A stretch of 64,000 nucleotides of DNA from Holothuria scabra. Lineage: Eukaryota; Echinodermata; Holothuroidea; Aspidochirotida; Holothuriidae. Shown piece by piece: positions 35,148-43,935 of this stretch. Position 1 is the first letter of the stretch. Every line of letters starts with the position of its first letter. The DNA lies in assembly GCA_037179385.1 (NCBI GenBank), contig CM074193.1:5415547-5479546 (forward strand), written 5' to 3'. A model generated the notes under the pieces. It was not told the origin of the DNA, made no database searches, and worked only from the letters and a program-made list of their open reading frames with translations. Made by a program: the position numbers and the translations under genes.

Positions 35148-35720
35148 TTAGAATTGATGATAATCCCGTGTTTTACCGGAACTGGATCTCAAAGGGTATT
35201 TATTGTATCAACGACTTGATCTCAAGTAATGGTGATTTTTACAGCTTCGAAGATTTCAGTTTAAGTGTAATCTACGTTCAAATTTTCTTGAGTACTATGG
35301 GCTTGTTTCTGCCATTAAATCTGCATGGAATGAATTTTTCAAATCTTCGCACTACAGACTTATAGAATCTGTTAATATTTTTTATTGTGTAATAAATTCC
35401 ATGGGTAAATTCAGCTGTAAGACCGTTAACAAATTATTAGCCCTAGCTTCAGCAGTGACAAATAAATCCCTTCTTAAGTGGCGTGAAAAGTTGGATGTAA
35501 ATATTTCAGATGAAATGTGGTCACTGTACTGTTCTATTCCCTTTAGATGAACCAATGATATAAAGATAAGGTGGTTCCAGTACAGAATTATTCACCGTCT
35601 TGTTCCTACAAATGTCTACCTCCATAATATATGCGCAGTAGAATCTGATCAATGCAGTTTTTGTCATGACGCCTTAGATACCATATACATTCTTTTGTGT
35701 ATTGTCCGTATGTCCGTTAA
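35042..35720 (+). pseudogene. LINE ORF2 C-terminus, shifted and decayed
   Basis: Continuation in other frames: IIHRLVPTN at about 35588, then CSFC at about 35655. The histidine of the zinc knuckle has been lost (IYILL where others have IEHLF). The remainder to 36110 is non-coding 3' end. Confidence 0.65.
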
Positions 35721-36137
35721 TTATGCGAGTTTCTCCGGGCTGCTCCCATTTGGTAAATGCAGAACTAGAACTAGATACTCATGATGTTATTCTGTTAATA
35801 TTAGGCTGTAACCGTGATCAAATGTTTAATTAAATTATTATTCTAGTTAAGTTTTATATTTTTAAAAGTAATGTAACAAAGTCTACTCCTTCTGTTCACG
35901 GTTTGCGGGTATTTTTGAAAGATTACTTCCTTATACAAAAATTTACTTTTAATAAAAATATGAATGAGGGATGGGATAAAGTTTGGCTGTCATGGAATGA
36001 TCTATTAAGACTGTAGTTAGGGGCAATGTCTTCTTTCCTTTACGTTTTCCTTCTCCTGTAACTTTTGCGTTTATTGTTAATATCCTTTTTGTAAAGTAGT
36101 ATCTTCATTGAGTGAGTAAATAAAAAAATAAAAAAAA

Positions 36138-37039
36138 GCCTAGGTTTAGGCTACTTTTATTTATTATGAACTCGGTATCCAGAGAGCCAAGCAGACTTTT
36201 TGACTTGGCTATTTTTTCAATGTACTCAATCATAGCTATTTCAGAGTTGGTCACATGATGTAAATTACGTCAATTAATGTCCCTTCGTGTACTTATCTTG
36301 ATTTCCAAATGCCAAAAAAGTACACCGCATGGTGATTAATTTCCATAACTTTCCCCCTGTAAGATTGCTTGCTATTTATCTCTAGCAGGTTTAATCTTTA
36401 TCTTCACAATGTAGCCCATTATTACATTAAATTCTTAAATCGAGACCTGACAATAACACAAAATATAATGACCGCCTTCATACTAGAATGTGAAAGAGAG
36501 GGATACAAACGTACGTTCGCAGGTAGGGGCAAGGAGGAAACTTGCCCTCCCCTGGAAAATAAAAAAAAAAACTGAAAAACGAAGAAAACAGAAAGAAAAA
36601 GACGAAGAAAAATTAACATCAACAGTTCATAACAGTTCATTCAGTGTTTTCCCCTATTTATATGCGGTAAATAGTCTTTAGAAATGCCATTTCCACCGAT
36701 CTGAGAGGCATTTTGGGCCAAAATTTTCTTGTGCTCTGCGCCAACTCATGGTGGCGCTTAGCTTTTTCCCCCTAGAAGAATGTAGTCCCCGGGAATTTCC
36801 TTCTAAGGAGGTCCATGGATAGAAAATTTAAACATGTTTTAATAGAAAAACTTGCTGAGGACAAATGACAAAGAAGTCTTCTGAAGTTCTCCCAGGTACG
36901 GAAAATTAAACGGAAAGTCTGAAAAGCCGTGGCTTCGATCGTGCTCAACTCCGTGCTGAGGCTCAGGGTATTTACTCCTTGGAAGCGCTCCTGCAGACCA
37001 TTTTCTCCCCTCTGGCCAAAATCCCTAGTTCCGCCACTG
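36138..37039 (-). repeat. Right inverted arm of the foldback
   Basis: Begins just after the LINE poly(A) at GCCTAGGTTTAGGCT and runs to the hAT-like end. It differs from the left arm by scattered substitutions and small indels. Confidence 0.85.
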
Positions 37040-37435
37040 TGTACATGTATGGTTATATGCATGTACATGGTCATGATGCTTTGTCGGCTTACCAAACGCA
37101 GGTGAAGAGGTCGAGTTCTTTGTAATGATCATAGGGAGGCAACAGACTGTCGCATGTCTTTTGTTATTCAGTGCAAATGTGGTGAGATAACGGGAAATCC
37201 CCAAAATGTCATAAGGCATTAATCCTTAATAAAATGGGTTCATCAGCATAGAAATATGAGCTGGCCTTAGAATGATGACATGCACATTACACAAAACTTA
37301 TTTATACTGTCAATTTTATCCACAGCGTCACTGTTTGTTTGAATTGATCTTTACATGAATAGTCGGATCTCATCATAAGGAAGTAATGTAGCTACTTGGC
37401 CCTAAAAAAAATCCTGTAAAATTTTCATTAAGCTA
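37040..37435. other. Unassigned interval
   Basis: No supported gene or repeat structure. Confidence 0.3.
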
Positions 37436-37636
37436 CTGGCTGTTACCTTACTGTAAATTTTACAGTATCACACAGTGTACCGTAAAATTAATTTTACAGC
37501 AAGAATACTGTAATCTAGTCCCACGGAAAGCAGTACCAATAAGATGCACACCAGGAAGTGCATAAGTAGAGTATAAGGACCAGTGTCGTAACCAGCGGGG
37601 GCAGGGGGAAACTGCCCCCCCCCCCCACACACACAC

Positions 37637-37771
37637 AAAAGGGAAGGGAAGAAAAGAACGGGAAGGGAAGGAAGAGAAGGAAAGAAATGAAAAAGAGAAA
37701 AGAGAGGGAAGAAGAGAAAAGGAAAAAGAGAAAAAGGAGGGGGAAGGGAAAGTGAGGGGAAAGGAAAAAAG
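37637..37771 (+). repeat. Homopurine tract, about 135 bp
   Basis: Almost pure A/G on the plus strand with only a few pyrimidines, for example GGGAAGGGAAGAAAAG and AAGAGAAAAAGGAGGGGG. The opposing reading frames (37468-37814 minus, rich in F/S/P/L) are artefacts of it. Confidence 0.9.
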
Positions 37772-37919
37772 TTTGCCAACTATAACAACAAAAGCAAGAT
37801 TGATCTACATTCATGGAACACTGTTTTGATTAACATATGAACATTCATTTAGAAAAATATATGAACATTCATTTAGTCGCCTAAAGTTAACAAAATAATA
37901 TCTGAGGTCCACTTTATCG

Positions 37920-37982
37920 GAGGAAAGACTTCCCTCTCTTGTTCTTTGCCAGACAGTCGGGAGGACTTTAGAAAAGCAATCA
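37920..37982 (-). repeat. Fragment of U2-headed repeat tail
   Basis: The reverse complement contains CTAAAGTCCTCCCGAC and TCTGGCAAAGA, the tail module seen at 39945, 41405, 53768 and 56215. Confidence 0.6.
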
Positions 37983-39226
37983 TTCTCAGATTTGCCACGA
38001 ATATTGGAAGGAAGTGCAGATTCTTCAGTAATCCCCCAACTCTTTAAAATTAATACATTCCTGATACAGTGGTGTTCACATTTGCGAGAAAAATCGGAAA
38101 ACTTATCTACTACTAACAAGCCCGAGACATGCCATTTCGGGCTGTTTGAGGGGTCACGCTTAGCGCCAACTGAAGATAGTCTTTCTAGCAAGACTTCATA
38201 TTCTAGGCAGGGGAACCATTTGCCTACCGTACTCAAATGATCTCATACAGTACACACCTGTCATCAGATACCTTTCAACCCTGTCAGTTGTGTAGTCTTT
38301 GTAGATGGATTCTTTAGTTATTGAAGTAACAAAATTTTATCAATGTTCAATGTTGCAGAGCAGTGGCGTAGCTACAGGAGGCAGGGGCGATTGCGCCCTT
38401 GCTCGAAAAAGTGAAAAACTCAAAAATTTGCCATTTGAGACACCAGTCAAAAACAGTGCGCTTTTCCCAAGTTTCTCTTCATAAAATTCCGAATCTTTCC
38501 TAATAAAAGTTCCATATTTAAACTTATTAGTTTTAAAAAGGCAAAATTTTCGGCGCGCTTTGCGCGCCTTAAATTGCAAGCATTAAGGCTGTAAGTGATC
38601 ACTCATAAAGCAGACATTGGACAATTTGTCCTAGCCGCCACAGTGCCGTTTCCCTAAACTTTTCTTCAATATAGGCTTTCATTTTTTTCTAAAAAAGGCA
38701 ACAAAGTTTTGAGAGTTTTTTAATGTCGAGGAGAAGCCTTAATCCGCACTCATTAGATAACACAATCTTCAGCCGACATGCTATCTCAGATATATGCTAA
38801 TAGGAAACGCAGATTCTTCGATAGTCCCCCAAATATGCAAATTTCCTTACAGGAAACCCTAAATCAAATCTATTTTCTGCAATACAAGCTCCATGTTTAC
38901 AAATGTGTAAAAGGATCCAAATTTTCGGTAAGTACCTTATACAGTAGTGTTCACACTTGAGAAAAAAAAATCAGATTTATTTTAAAAAAGTTGTTCTTGC
39001 TCGTAGAAAAAGCAAAACAATTTAGCATGAAAATGTACCATTTGGTCAATGGGGTAGGGTGAGTTTCGTGTTCCAAAATTGCCCCTCCCCCCCCCCCCCC
39101 CCATCAAAACTTCCCTTAAGGCCCTAAGACACCCACAAACTAACACAGCTCAACTAGTACAAAACCGGGAAACCTCTATGCTATTGCCCCCGGACAGTCA
39201 GGTCTGGTTACGCCACTGATAAGGAC

Positions 39227-39360
39227 AATACCTGACCAACTTCAAGGCCTTCAGACCATCTACATTTTTGGTCTGTCATGCATGACTCCATTCTAGACTG
39301 GATGAAAAGAACAGATACAACACATGATCTTAGTCAAAAGGCCGAGAAAAGCTTTATTTG
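39227..39360 (-). repeat. U2 snRNA-derived repeat, copy 1 head region
   Basis: On the minus strand, 39352-39307 reads TTTTCTCGGCCTTTTGACTA, then AGATCATGTGTTGTATCTGT (consecutive fragments). This matches nucleotides 1-45 or so of U2 snRNA, including stem I and the branch-site pairing region. It continues into a non-U2 body (GACAGACC, AAGGCC, GTTGG). It is followed by a MITE insertion at 39363, and tail modules resume at 39930-40110. Not a functional U2, because the Sm site and stems III-IV are missing. Confidence 0.8.
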
Positions 39361-39362
39361 TA

Positions 39363-39914
39363 AAGGTACGCTCACACAGTCAAAAATAGTCCCGTATTCG
39401 TCCCGTAGTACTATTCGGGGTATTTTCCGGGCGAATCTGGAGTGGTACCGAAATCTGCCCTTATCGGCCCGTATAGTACCGAATTGTACCTTACTTGTCG
39501 CGTATCGCCCCGTATGGTCCCTGGAGGCCATTTTCCTCCATCATTTATTATCGATTCGTTAGTGTACGGGGCGGTTCGGAAGTATGCAGGGCCATTCGGG
39601 CATGATGCGGGACTATACGAAGCGATTCGGGCTAAAATACGGGACTATACTGGACGCTTCGGGGCTATTCAGGAATAATGTAACTCCCGAATGGCCCCGA
39701 TTTTTCTCGAATATTCCCGAACAGTACCGAATGGCCCCAAAGAGTGTAAATACGGGACGGTACATGCTCAAAAATTTTCGACCTTCCCGAATTTCACTTT
39801 GCTTGCTCCTGAATACCCCCAACTGTCTCGAATCGTCTAGAACTGTTCCGAATTGTCCCGTATGTACCATTCTGGACAAATACGGGACTATTCTTGACTG
39901 TGTGGAAGTACCTT
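39363..39914. mobile_element. MITE with about 45-bp inverted ends
   Basis: AAGGTAC-CACACAGTCAA-AATAGTCCCGTATT at the left is mirrored at the right. TA flanks both ends (39361-39362 and 39915-39916). The interior is a series of CGGGACTAT/CCCGAAT-rich imperfect repeats that give long open frames on both strands. It splits the U2-derived repeat. The TA target and these ends are compatible with several superfamilies. Confidence 0.75.
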
Positions 39915-39929
39915 TAAGTGCAATCAAAC

Positions 39930-40110
39930 AAAGGTTCTTTTTCTAAAGTCCTCCCGACCCTCTGGCAAGTGCAATCAAACATAATTTTTTTTTTAAAAGT
40001 CCCCCGACTCTCTGGCAAAGAGCCGGGGGTGAAAACCAAACAATACTCCCAACAAGGAGTTCTGCTCCCAACAGGGGCTACGTCCCCAAGGGACAACTCA
40101 ACATGACCAA
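39930..40110 (-). repeat. U2-headed repeat, tail modules of copy 1
   Basis: Two successive modules: CTAAAGTCCTCCCGACCC-TCTGGCAA and AAAGTCCCCCGACTCTCTGGCAAAGAG. They are followed by a CCAACAAGGAGTTCTGCTCCC segment and CTACGTCC-AAGGGACAA. The same order is found in reverse order of head and tail at 56150-56300. Confidence 0.65.
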
Positions 40111-40433
40111 CTGAGCCAGCATAATGTGAAGGGCTATCTGAGCATCTCTGACAAAAGTCTTCCTTTTAAAACGTACTTTGAAACTGGCACGCTGTAACAA
40201 ATAGACAACTCAAACCGGCCGGAAAAAACACAAACTCTAACCATTAACCATCCACACACAAAACAGGAAACCAAAAGGTTTGTAACAAACGAAAAAGACG
40301 CCCTACCCCTAGCCCAGTACCCAAACAACACGCTAACTCATCCACAACCGTTTTAAACATCAACCCCACATCAAACCCCAAGACAACAGAAAACAAGATC
40401 ATCCCACACTACTATCCTTTATGGCCACCCCAC

Positions 40434-40574
40434 ACCCGGAGGCAACACCGCCCGAAGGCAACAACACGCCCGAAGGCAACAACACGCCCGAAGGCAACAA
40501 CACGCCCGAAGGCAACAACACGCCCGAAGGCAACAACACGCCCGAAGGCAACAACACGCCCGAAGGCAACATCA
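40434..40574 (+). repeat. 18-bp minisatellite, about 8 copies
   Basis: The unit CCCGAAGGCAACAACACG is repeated exactly from 40451 to about 40570 and is preceded by one variant copy. Exact multiples of 3 give opposing open frames (TPEGNN on plus, LLPSGV on minus). These are not taken as genes. Confidence 0.95.
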
Positions 40575-40729
40575 CTTTAAAGCACAAGGCAAACATACAG
40601 GTACACCTTGCCCAAAGGTGTCCCGGAGGCAGTTGTGGCAAAGGGTAACCTATTCCCACCTTGAACCAACTCCACATCCGGAACATCTCTGACAAAAGTT
40701 TTAGAAGTAGTTATCCCTATGTTAAGCGT

Positions 40730-41160
40730 GAAAGTAATACCAGTGTTGAGTGGGTACAGCTTTTACATTTTAAAACATCAAACATCCCGGTAATATGAAA
40801 TAAATTACTGCAATATAACTTTGAAATGCAATCAATCTAATAGGTGGTTAGGATCAGTAATGAAAGCTTGTGCATTTTACAATCAAATTGCAGTGAAACA
40901 TTGTGCGAAAGAATTACCGGTACGTTAACATTTAAACACTCGATAATTACCTATTTTACCTAAAAGAAACTAAATATTCATGGCACTAAATATTCTTTGC
41001 GCCAAAACGTATACGTGTACCTATAGGATACGTGTGCAGGCGAAAGATGTACTCGTTTTACGTACAGTAAAGCACTGTTACATGATTGAAGCAATCGACA
41101 CGAAGTAAATTCACATGCTGTTGCTCACTGTTTACAGTAAGTTACTGTATAGAAACGATT
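40730..41160 (+). repeat. Dispersed repeat, pair with 53950-54300
   Basis: Shared landmarks: GGTACAGCTTTTA, AAATTACTGCA, ATAGGTGGTTAGGATCAGTAA, TTTTACAATCAAATTGCAGTGAAACATTGTGC and TGTTTACAGTAA (fragments). About 85% similar. Part of the composite repeat. Confidence 0.8.
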
Positions 41161-41399
41161 ACAGTATCTTACTTACTGTAAGAGAATGTCATAAATTACT
41201 GTAAAAATTACAACATTTTTTTTTAAGTGTACCATTAACAGAAAAAAAGATTTTTGCAAATGAATTTGTCTGTCACGTGGTACGTGTAATTTACTTCAAA
41301 CGCGATAATTAGCATGTTTCTGGAATTACTCAATAGGTTGCTGCATGAACTTAACTCCATGTGTACACCACCTTGGATTAATACATAAAAAAGTTTACT

Positions 41400-41515
41400 T
41401 TTTCTAAAGTCGTCATGACTCTTTGGCAAAGCGCCGTTCGGTGAGCCCAAACAATACTCTCGAAGGAGTTCTGCTTCCCTAACCCTAAGAAGCTACATCC
41501 ATTAAAAGACAACAA
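41400..41515 (+). repeat. U2-headed repeat tail fragment
   Basis: TTCTAAAGTCGTCATGACTC, TTTGGCAAAGCGCCGTTCGG, AAACAATACTC and GGAGTTCTGCTTCCC, then AAGAAGCTACATCC. No U2 head follows. Confidence 0.65.
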
Positions 41516-41694
41516 TTAGCAGGATTTAATGATTACATGAAAAGTAAACAACGAAGTTTGTAGTTTTGTACGAAAGAAATATTCACTCCTGTCCTTATGA
41601 TTCAGAAGGGTGTTTTTTTATCAAATTTCTGTGCGTGCAGCCTTGAAAACTATGAGCGCCTCTATTACTGGAGGCAAAATATGGAATGATTTAA

Positions 41695-42205
41695 TTAAAG
41701 GGGAAGTTTAAGCAAAAATTTAATTTTCATATGTGAAAGAGGAATTTACACAGTGTGGTGAAATTTTCATTCAAATTGGACATGTATTTCTCGAGATTAT
41801 GGAATCAGTAGATTTGTGTTCAAAGGTGAGTTAGAGGGCAGCAGAGCTTGTATCATTTCCTCACATTGACGAGAAATACTTTGTTTCGCTTTGTTTTATC
41901 AGACTGATGTGTTGCCCTTGAAGTTAATAGGAATAGGAACTCCCTGTGGAGGATGCAAAGTTTGTGAAGTTCTCGTGCCACTTATGCAATCACATTTTAA
42001 TAATGTATGACTGTTGAGGAGAAAATGGAGTCTGAAGTTTAAAGAAAACCAAAAGACTAATGTGGGGATGTGATGCCATATATGCTTGCTTCAAGTTCAC
42101 TTTTTGTTGAAAATGTGACAACTTTACATGCCCATATCTTAAGAACCACACATCGGATTTCAATGCAAATTTCACCCACATGCGTAGAATGAGTACCCCT
42201 CTCAC
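41695..42205 (+). repeat. Dispersed repeat of about 510 bp, pair with 47137-47665
   Basis: Shared stretches include AATTTAATTTTCATA, GTCAGTAGATTTGTGTTCAAA-like, GAGGGCAGCAGAGCTT, CCTTGAAGTTAATAGGA, GGATGCAAAGTTTGT, CCACTTATGCAATCACATTTTA and GGATTTCAATGCAAATTTCACC. Same orientation, 5.4 kb apart. A weaker third copy is at about 46690-47090. Confidence 0.8.
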
Positions 42206-42220
42206 ATACCAAATCCTGTT

Positions 42221-42310
42221 GTGACCTTAAACCCTTCTTTTAATGATCTTAGGAACTCGAGGAAAGAACGTATTTTCAAAAGGAAGTTCAAAGACCAAGT
42301 GATTAATATG
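42221..42310 (+). pseudogene. LINE RT C-terminal fragment (copy 2)
   Basis: Encodes NDLRNSRKERIFKRKFKDQV, nearly the same as 30045-30130. It resembles the final part of CR1/L2-type ORF2. No upstream RT in frame. Confidence 0.5.
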
Positions 42311-42599
42311 TATGAATTTGATACCTGTGTAGTTTACGTACCAGTTTACAAACGTGCACTTGTCTTGATAAGACATCATGTAACCAAGTACGATTATAAT
42401 TGAATTGAGTTAAATTAGGTTGCTTTCATTGCGGAATTATTACTCGGGGGTGGGGGGGGGGGCGAGGGAGTTTTTTGTAAGTTTTCACAAACTTCTTTCG
42501 CCTTCCAGGTTTCTATTTCAGACTAAATTTCAGTTAGTATAATAGCACAATCTGGCAATGTTACGTTTTTTTCTCTCTCTTAATTTTATATTTCTATAT

Positions 42600-43935
42600 T
42601 ACGGTACGTCCTATTTCTGAAATGTTGAACGGCTGGCTTATAATAGACTGTATAACTTTATTTCCAAACATGATATACTTTATAAAAATCAGTACAGTTT
42701 CCGAACTAACCATGCTTCGTACATGGCTGCCCTTAATCTCACTGACAAAATTGCTCAAGGTCTCCATACTATAATAACACAACTGCTGCCTTATTTCTCG
42801 ACCTATCAAAAGCTTTTGATACGATTGACCACACCATTTTACTCAGTAAACTTTCTTCGTATGGTATAAGAGGGACTGCTCTATCGTGGTTTAAAAGTTA
42901 CCTTAAGAATCGTTCACATTTTGTTTTCTTTGACGGTGTTAACTCTTTTACTCTTCATCGCAATATTGGTGTTCCACAAGGTTCAATATTAGGTCTTTTA
43001 CTGTTTCTTTTATATCATTTATTCCTTTACTGTTTCTTTTATATATAAATGACATTTATATGTCCTTATCTGTGTTAGACTTTATGTTATTCGCAGATAA
43101 TACTACTGTTTCTTTGCAAGCTCCGTCTGTTGATGATGTACTTCTAGTTCTTACTCATGAATTTTCTCATATTTTCAATTGGTTAACAGCTAATAGGTTG
43201 ACTTTAAATATAGCAAAAACTAAGTTGTTACTATTTGATAATAGAATTTCTGACCCCATTATTTGCAGCATTCATCTAAATGATACCCCTATCACACCAT
43301 CACTCCATGCTTATTTTGCTGTAAAACTTCATCTAACTAACTAACTCCATGCTAATTTTTTAGGTATTCACATTGACTACAAATTAGATTTGAGAAAATC
43401 ATATTTCCTTTGTAAATAACAAAGTAACAAGAGAGAGCGAAGTCCTTAATCGACTAAAACATTTCTTGACCAGAAATGCTCTCCTCTTCCTTTATAACTC
43501 CCTCATTCTTCCCCATTTAACTTACAACCTTGTTACTTGGGGAAACACCCTTATTACTTCGCTCAGTAACTTGCACAAGCTTCAAAAGCGAGCAGTGAGG
43601 AACATGTGTAACGTGTCGTATCGGGCTCACACAACAGAAGTTTTCAAACTACGGGCTACGTCCGCTTTTCCGCCCACTCCCGAGGCGCGCAAATATGCCC
43701 CGATCGGAGCACAACGGTAAAGGGTTAATCTAAAATACCTGCACCACTCGGCTAAAGGGTTGCGTGCACATACGCAGAGACAGTGGCATCAGTTTTGCAG
43801 TAAACACACTCCACAGGCTTATTTTAAGCAATCCCATGTTCGTTGTGCAGGTGTAAGATTATGGAATTCCCTCCTTAAATATGCAATTGCTTGTCCTTAG
43901 CATAATTCAAAAGAAAACTTGAAATTACTTGTACA
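42600..43935 (+). pseudogene. CR1/L2-like LINE reverse transcriptase, decayed
   Basis: Reading across frames gives [55 protein letters not shown] and FADNTTVSL. Then come WLTANRLTLNIAKTKLLLF, LYNSLILPHLTYNLVTWG, LHKLQKRAVRN and a WNSLL motif near 43865. This is the RT of the CR1/L2/Jockey kind, not the L1/Tx1 kind. The catalytic FADD is FADN. There are several frameshifts and a 20-bp local duplication (CTGTTTCTTTTATAT at 43001 and 43029). No endonuclease seen. Confidence 0.85.

Larger units (their letters stand above)
31738..36137 (+). mobile_element. L1/Tx1-type LINE, 5'-truncated, 4.4 kb
   Basis: Flanked by the 11-bp duplication GCCTAGGTTTA (31727-31737 and 36138-36148). It ends with an AATAAA-rich poly(A) tail at about 36117-36137. 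It contains the C-terminal part of ORF1, then ORF2 with endonuclease, RT and C-terminal knuckle, all damaged. It inserted into the loop/right-arm junction of the foldback. Confidence 0.9.
30140..37039. mobile_element. hAT-ended foldback, about 0.9-kb arms, split by a LINE
   Basis: The end CAGTGGCGGAGCTAGGG (30140) is mirrored by CCCTAGTTCCGCCACTG (ends 37039). The left arm 30140-31003 and the right arm 36138-37039 are reverse complements over most of their length. They carry matching landmarks: the GCGCCACCATGA block, a poly-G/GGGGCAAG stretch, TACCGCATATAAATAGGG, AGCAAGCAATCTTAC and GACGTAATTTACATCATG. The loop before LINE insertion was about 720 bp with no gene. The outer flanks ACTTTGAT and TGTACATG do not match, so no target duplication is visible. 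Confidence 0.8.
37581..39218. mobile_element. hAT-like element, 1638 bp
   Basis: The ends are CAGTGTCGTAACCAG and, inverted, CAGTGGCGTAACCAG. A perfect 8-bp duplication ATAAGGAC lies on both sides (37573-37580 and 39219-39226). It contains a long purine tract at 37637-37771 and a second internal hAT-like end at 38361 (CAGTGGCGTAGCTAC), suggesting a nested partial element. No transposase. Confidence 0.9.
37440..41225. repeat. Composite repeat, copy 1 (interrupted)
   Basis: TACTGTAAATTTTACAGTAT-type sequence at 37450 and inverted-like TACAGTA/ATTACTGTAAAAATT at 41130-41215 bound a unit whose parts recur at 53540-54300. These include GTGTACC-TAAAATTAATTTT-CAG at 37475-37505, the GGTCTGTCATG-TGGATGA-AAG block at 39270-39310, and CAGTG-TGAGTGG-TACAGCTTTTA at 40740 onward. 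It is interrupted by a hAT-like element (37581-39218), a MITE (39363-39914) and a minisatellite. Confidence 0.65.

Noticed and set aside
30140..37039. 8-bp target duplication for the large foldback
   Set aside because: ACTTTGAT and TGTACATG do not match; no duplication is claimed.
37468..37814. Overlapping minus-strand frames rich in F, S, P and L
   Set aside because: They are translations of the homopurine tract complement; no protein features.
38361..39218. Separate hAT-like element starting at the internal CAGTGGCGTAGCTAC
   Set aside because: No matching target duplication or partner end; the ATAAGGAC duplication shows that the outer element starts at 37581.
39307..39352. Functional U2 snRNA gene
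   Set aside because: Only the first 45 nt or so are present; the Sm site, later stems and snRNA promoter elements are missing at both copies.
39278..39946. Five overlapping frames of 65-120 codons
   Set aside because: They lie in a MITE with palindromic CCCGTA-type repeats; open on both strands for compositional reasons.
40399..40695. Opposed repeat proteins (TPEGNN and LLPSGV)
   Set aside because: Pure read-through of an 18-bp minisatellite on both strands.
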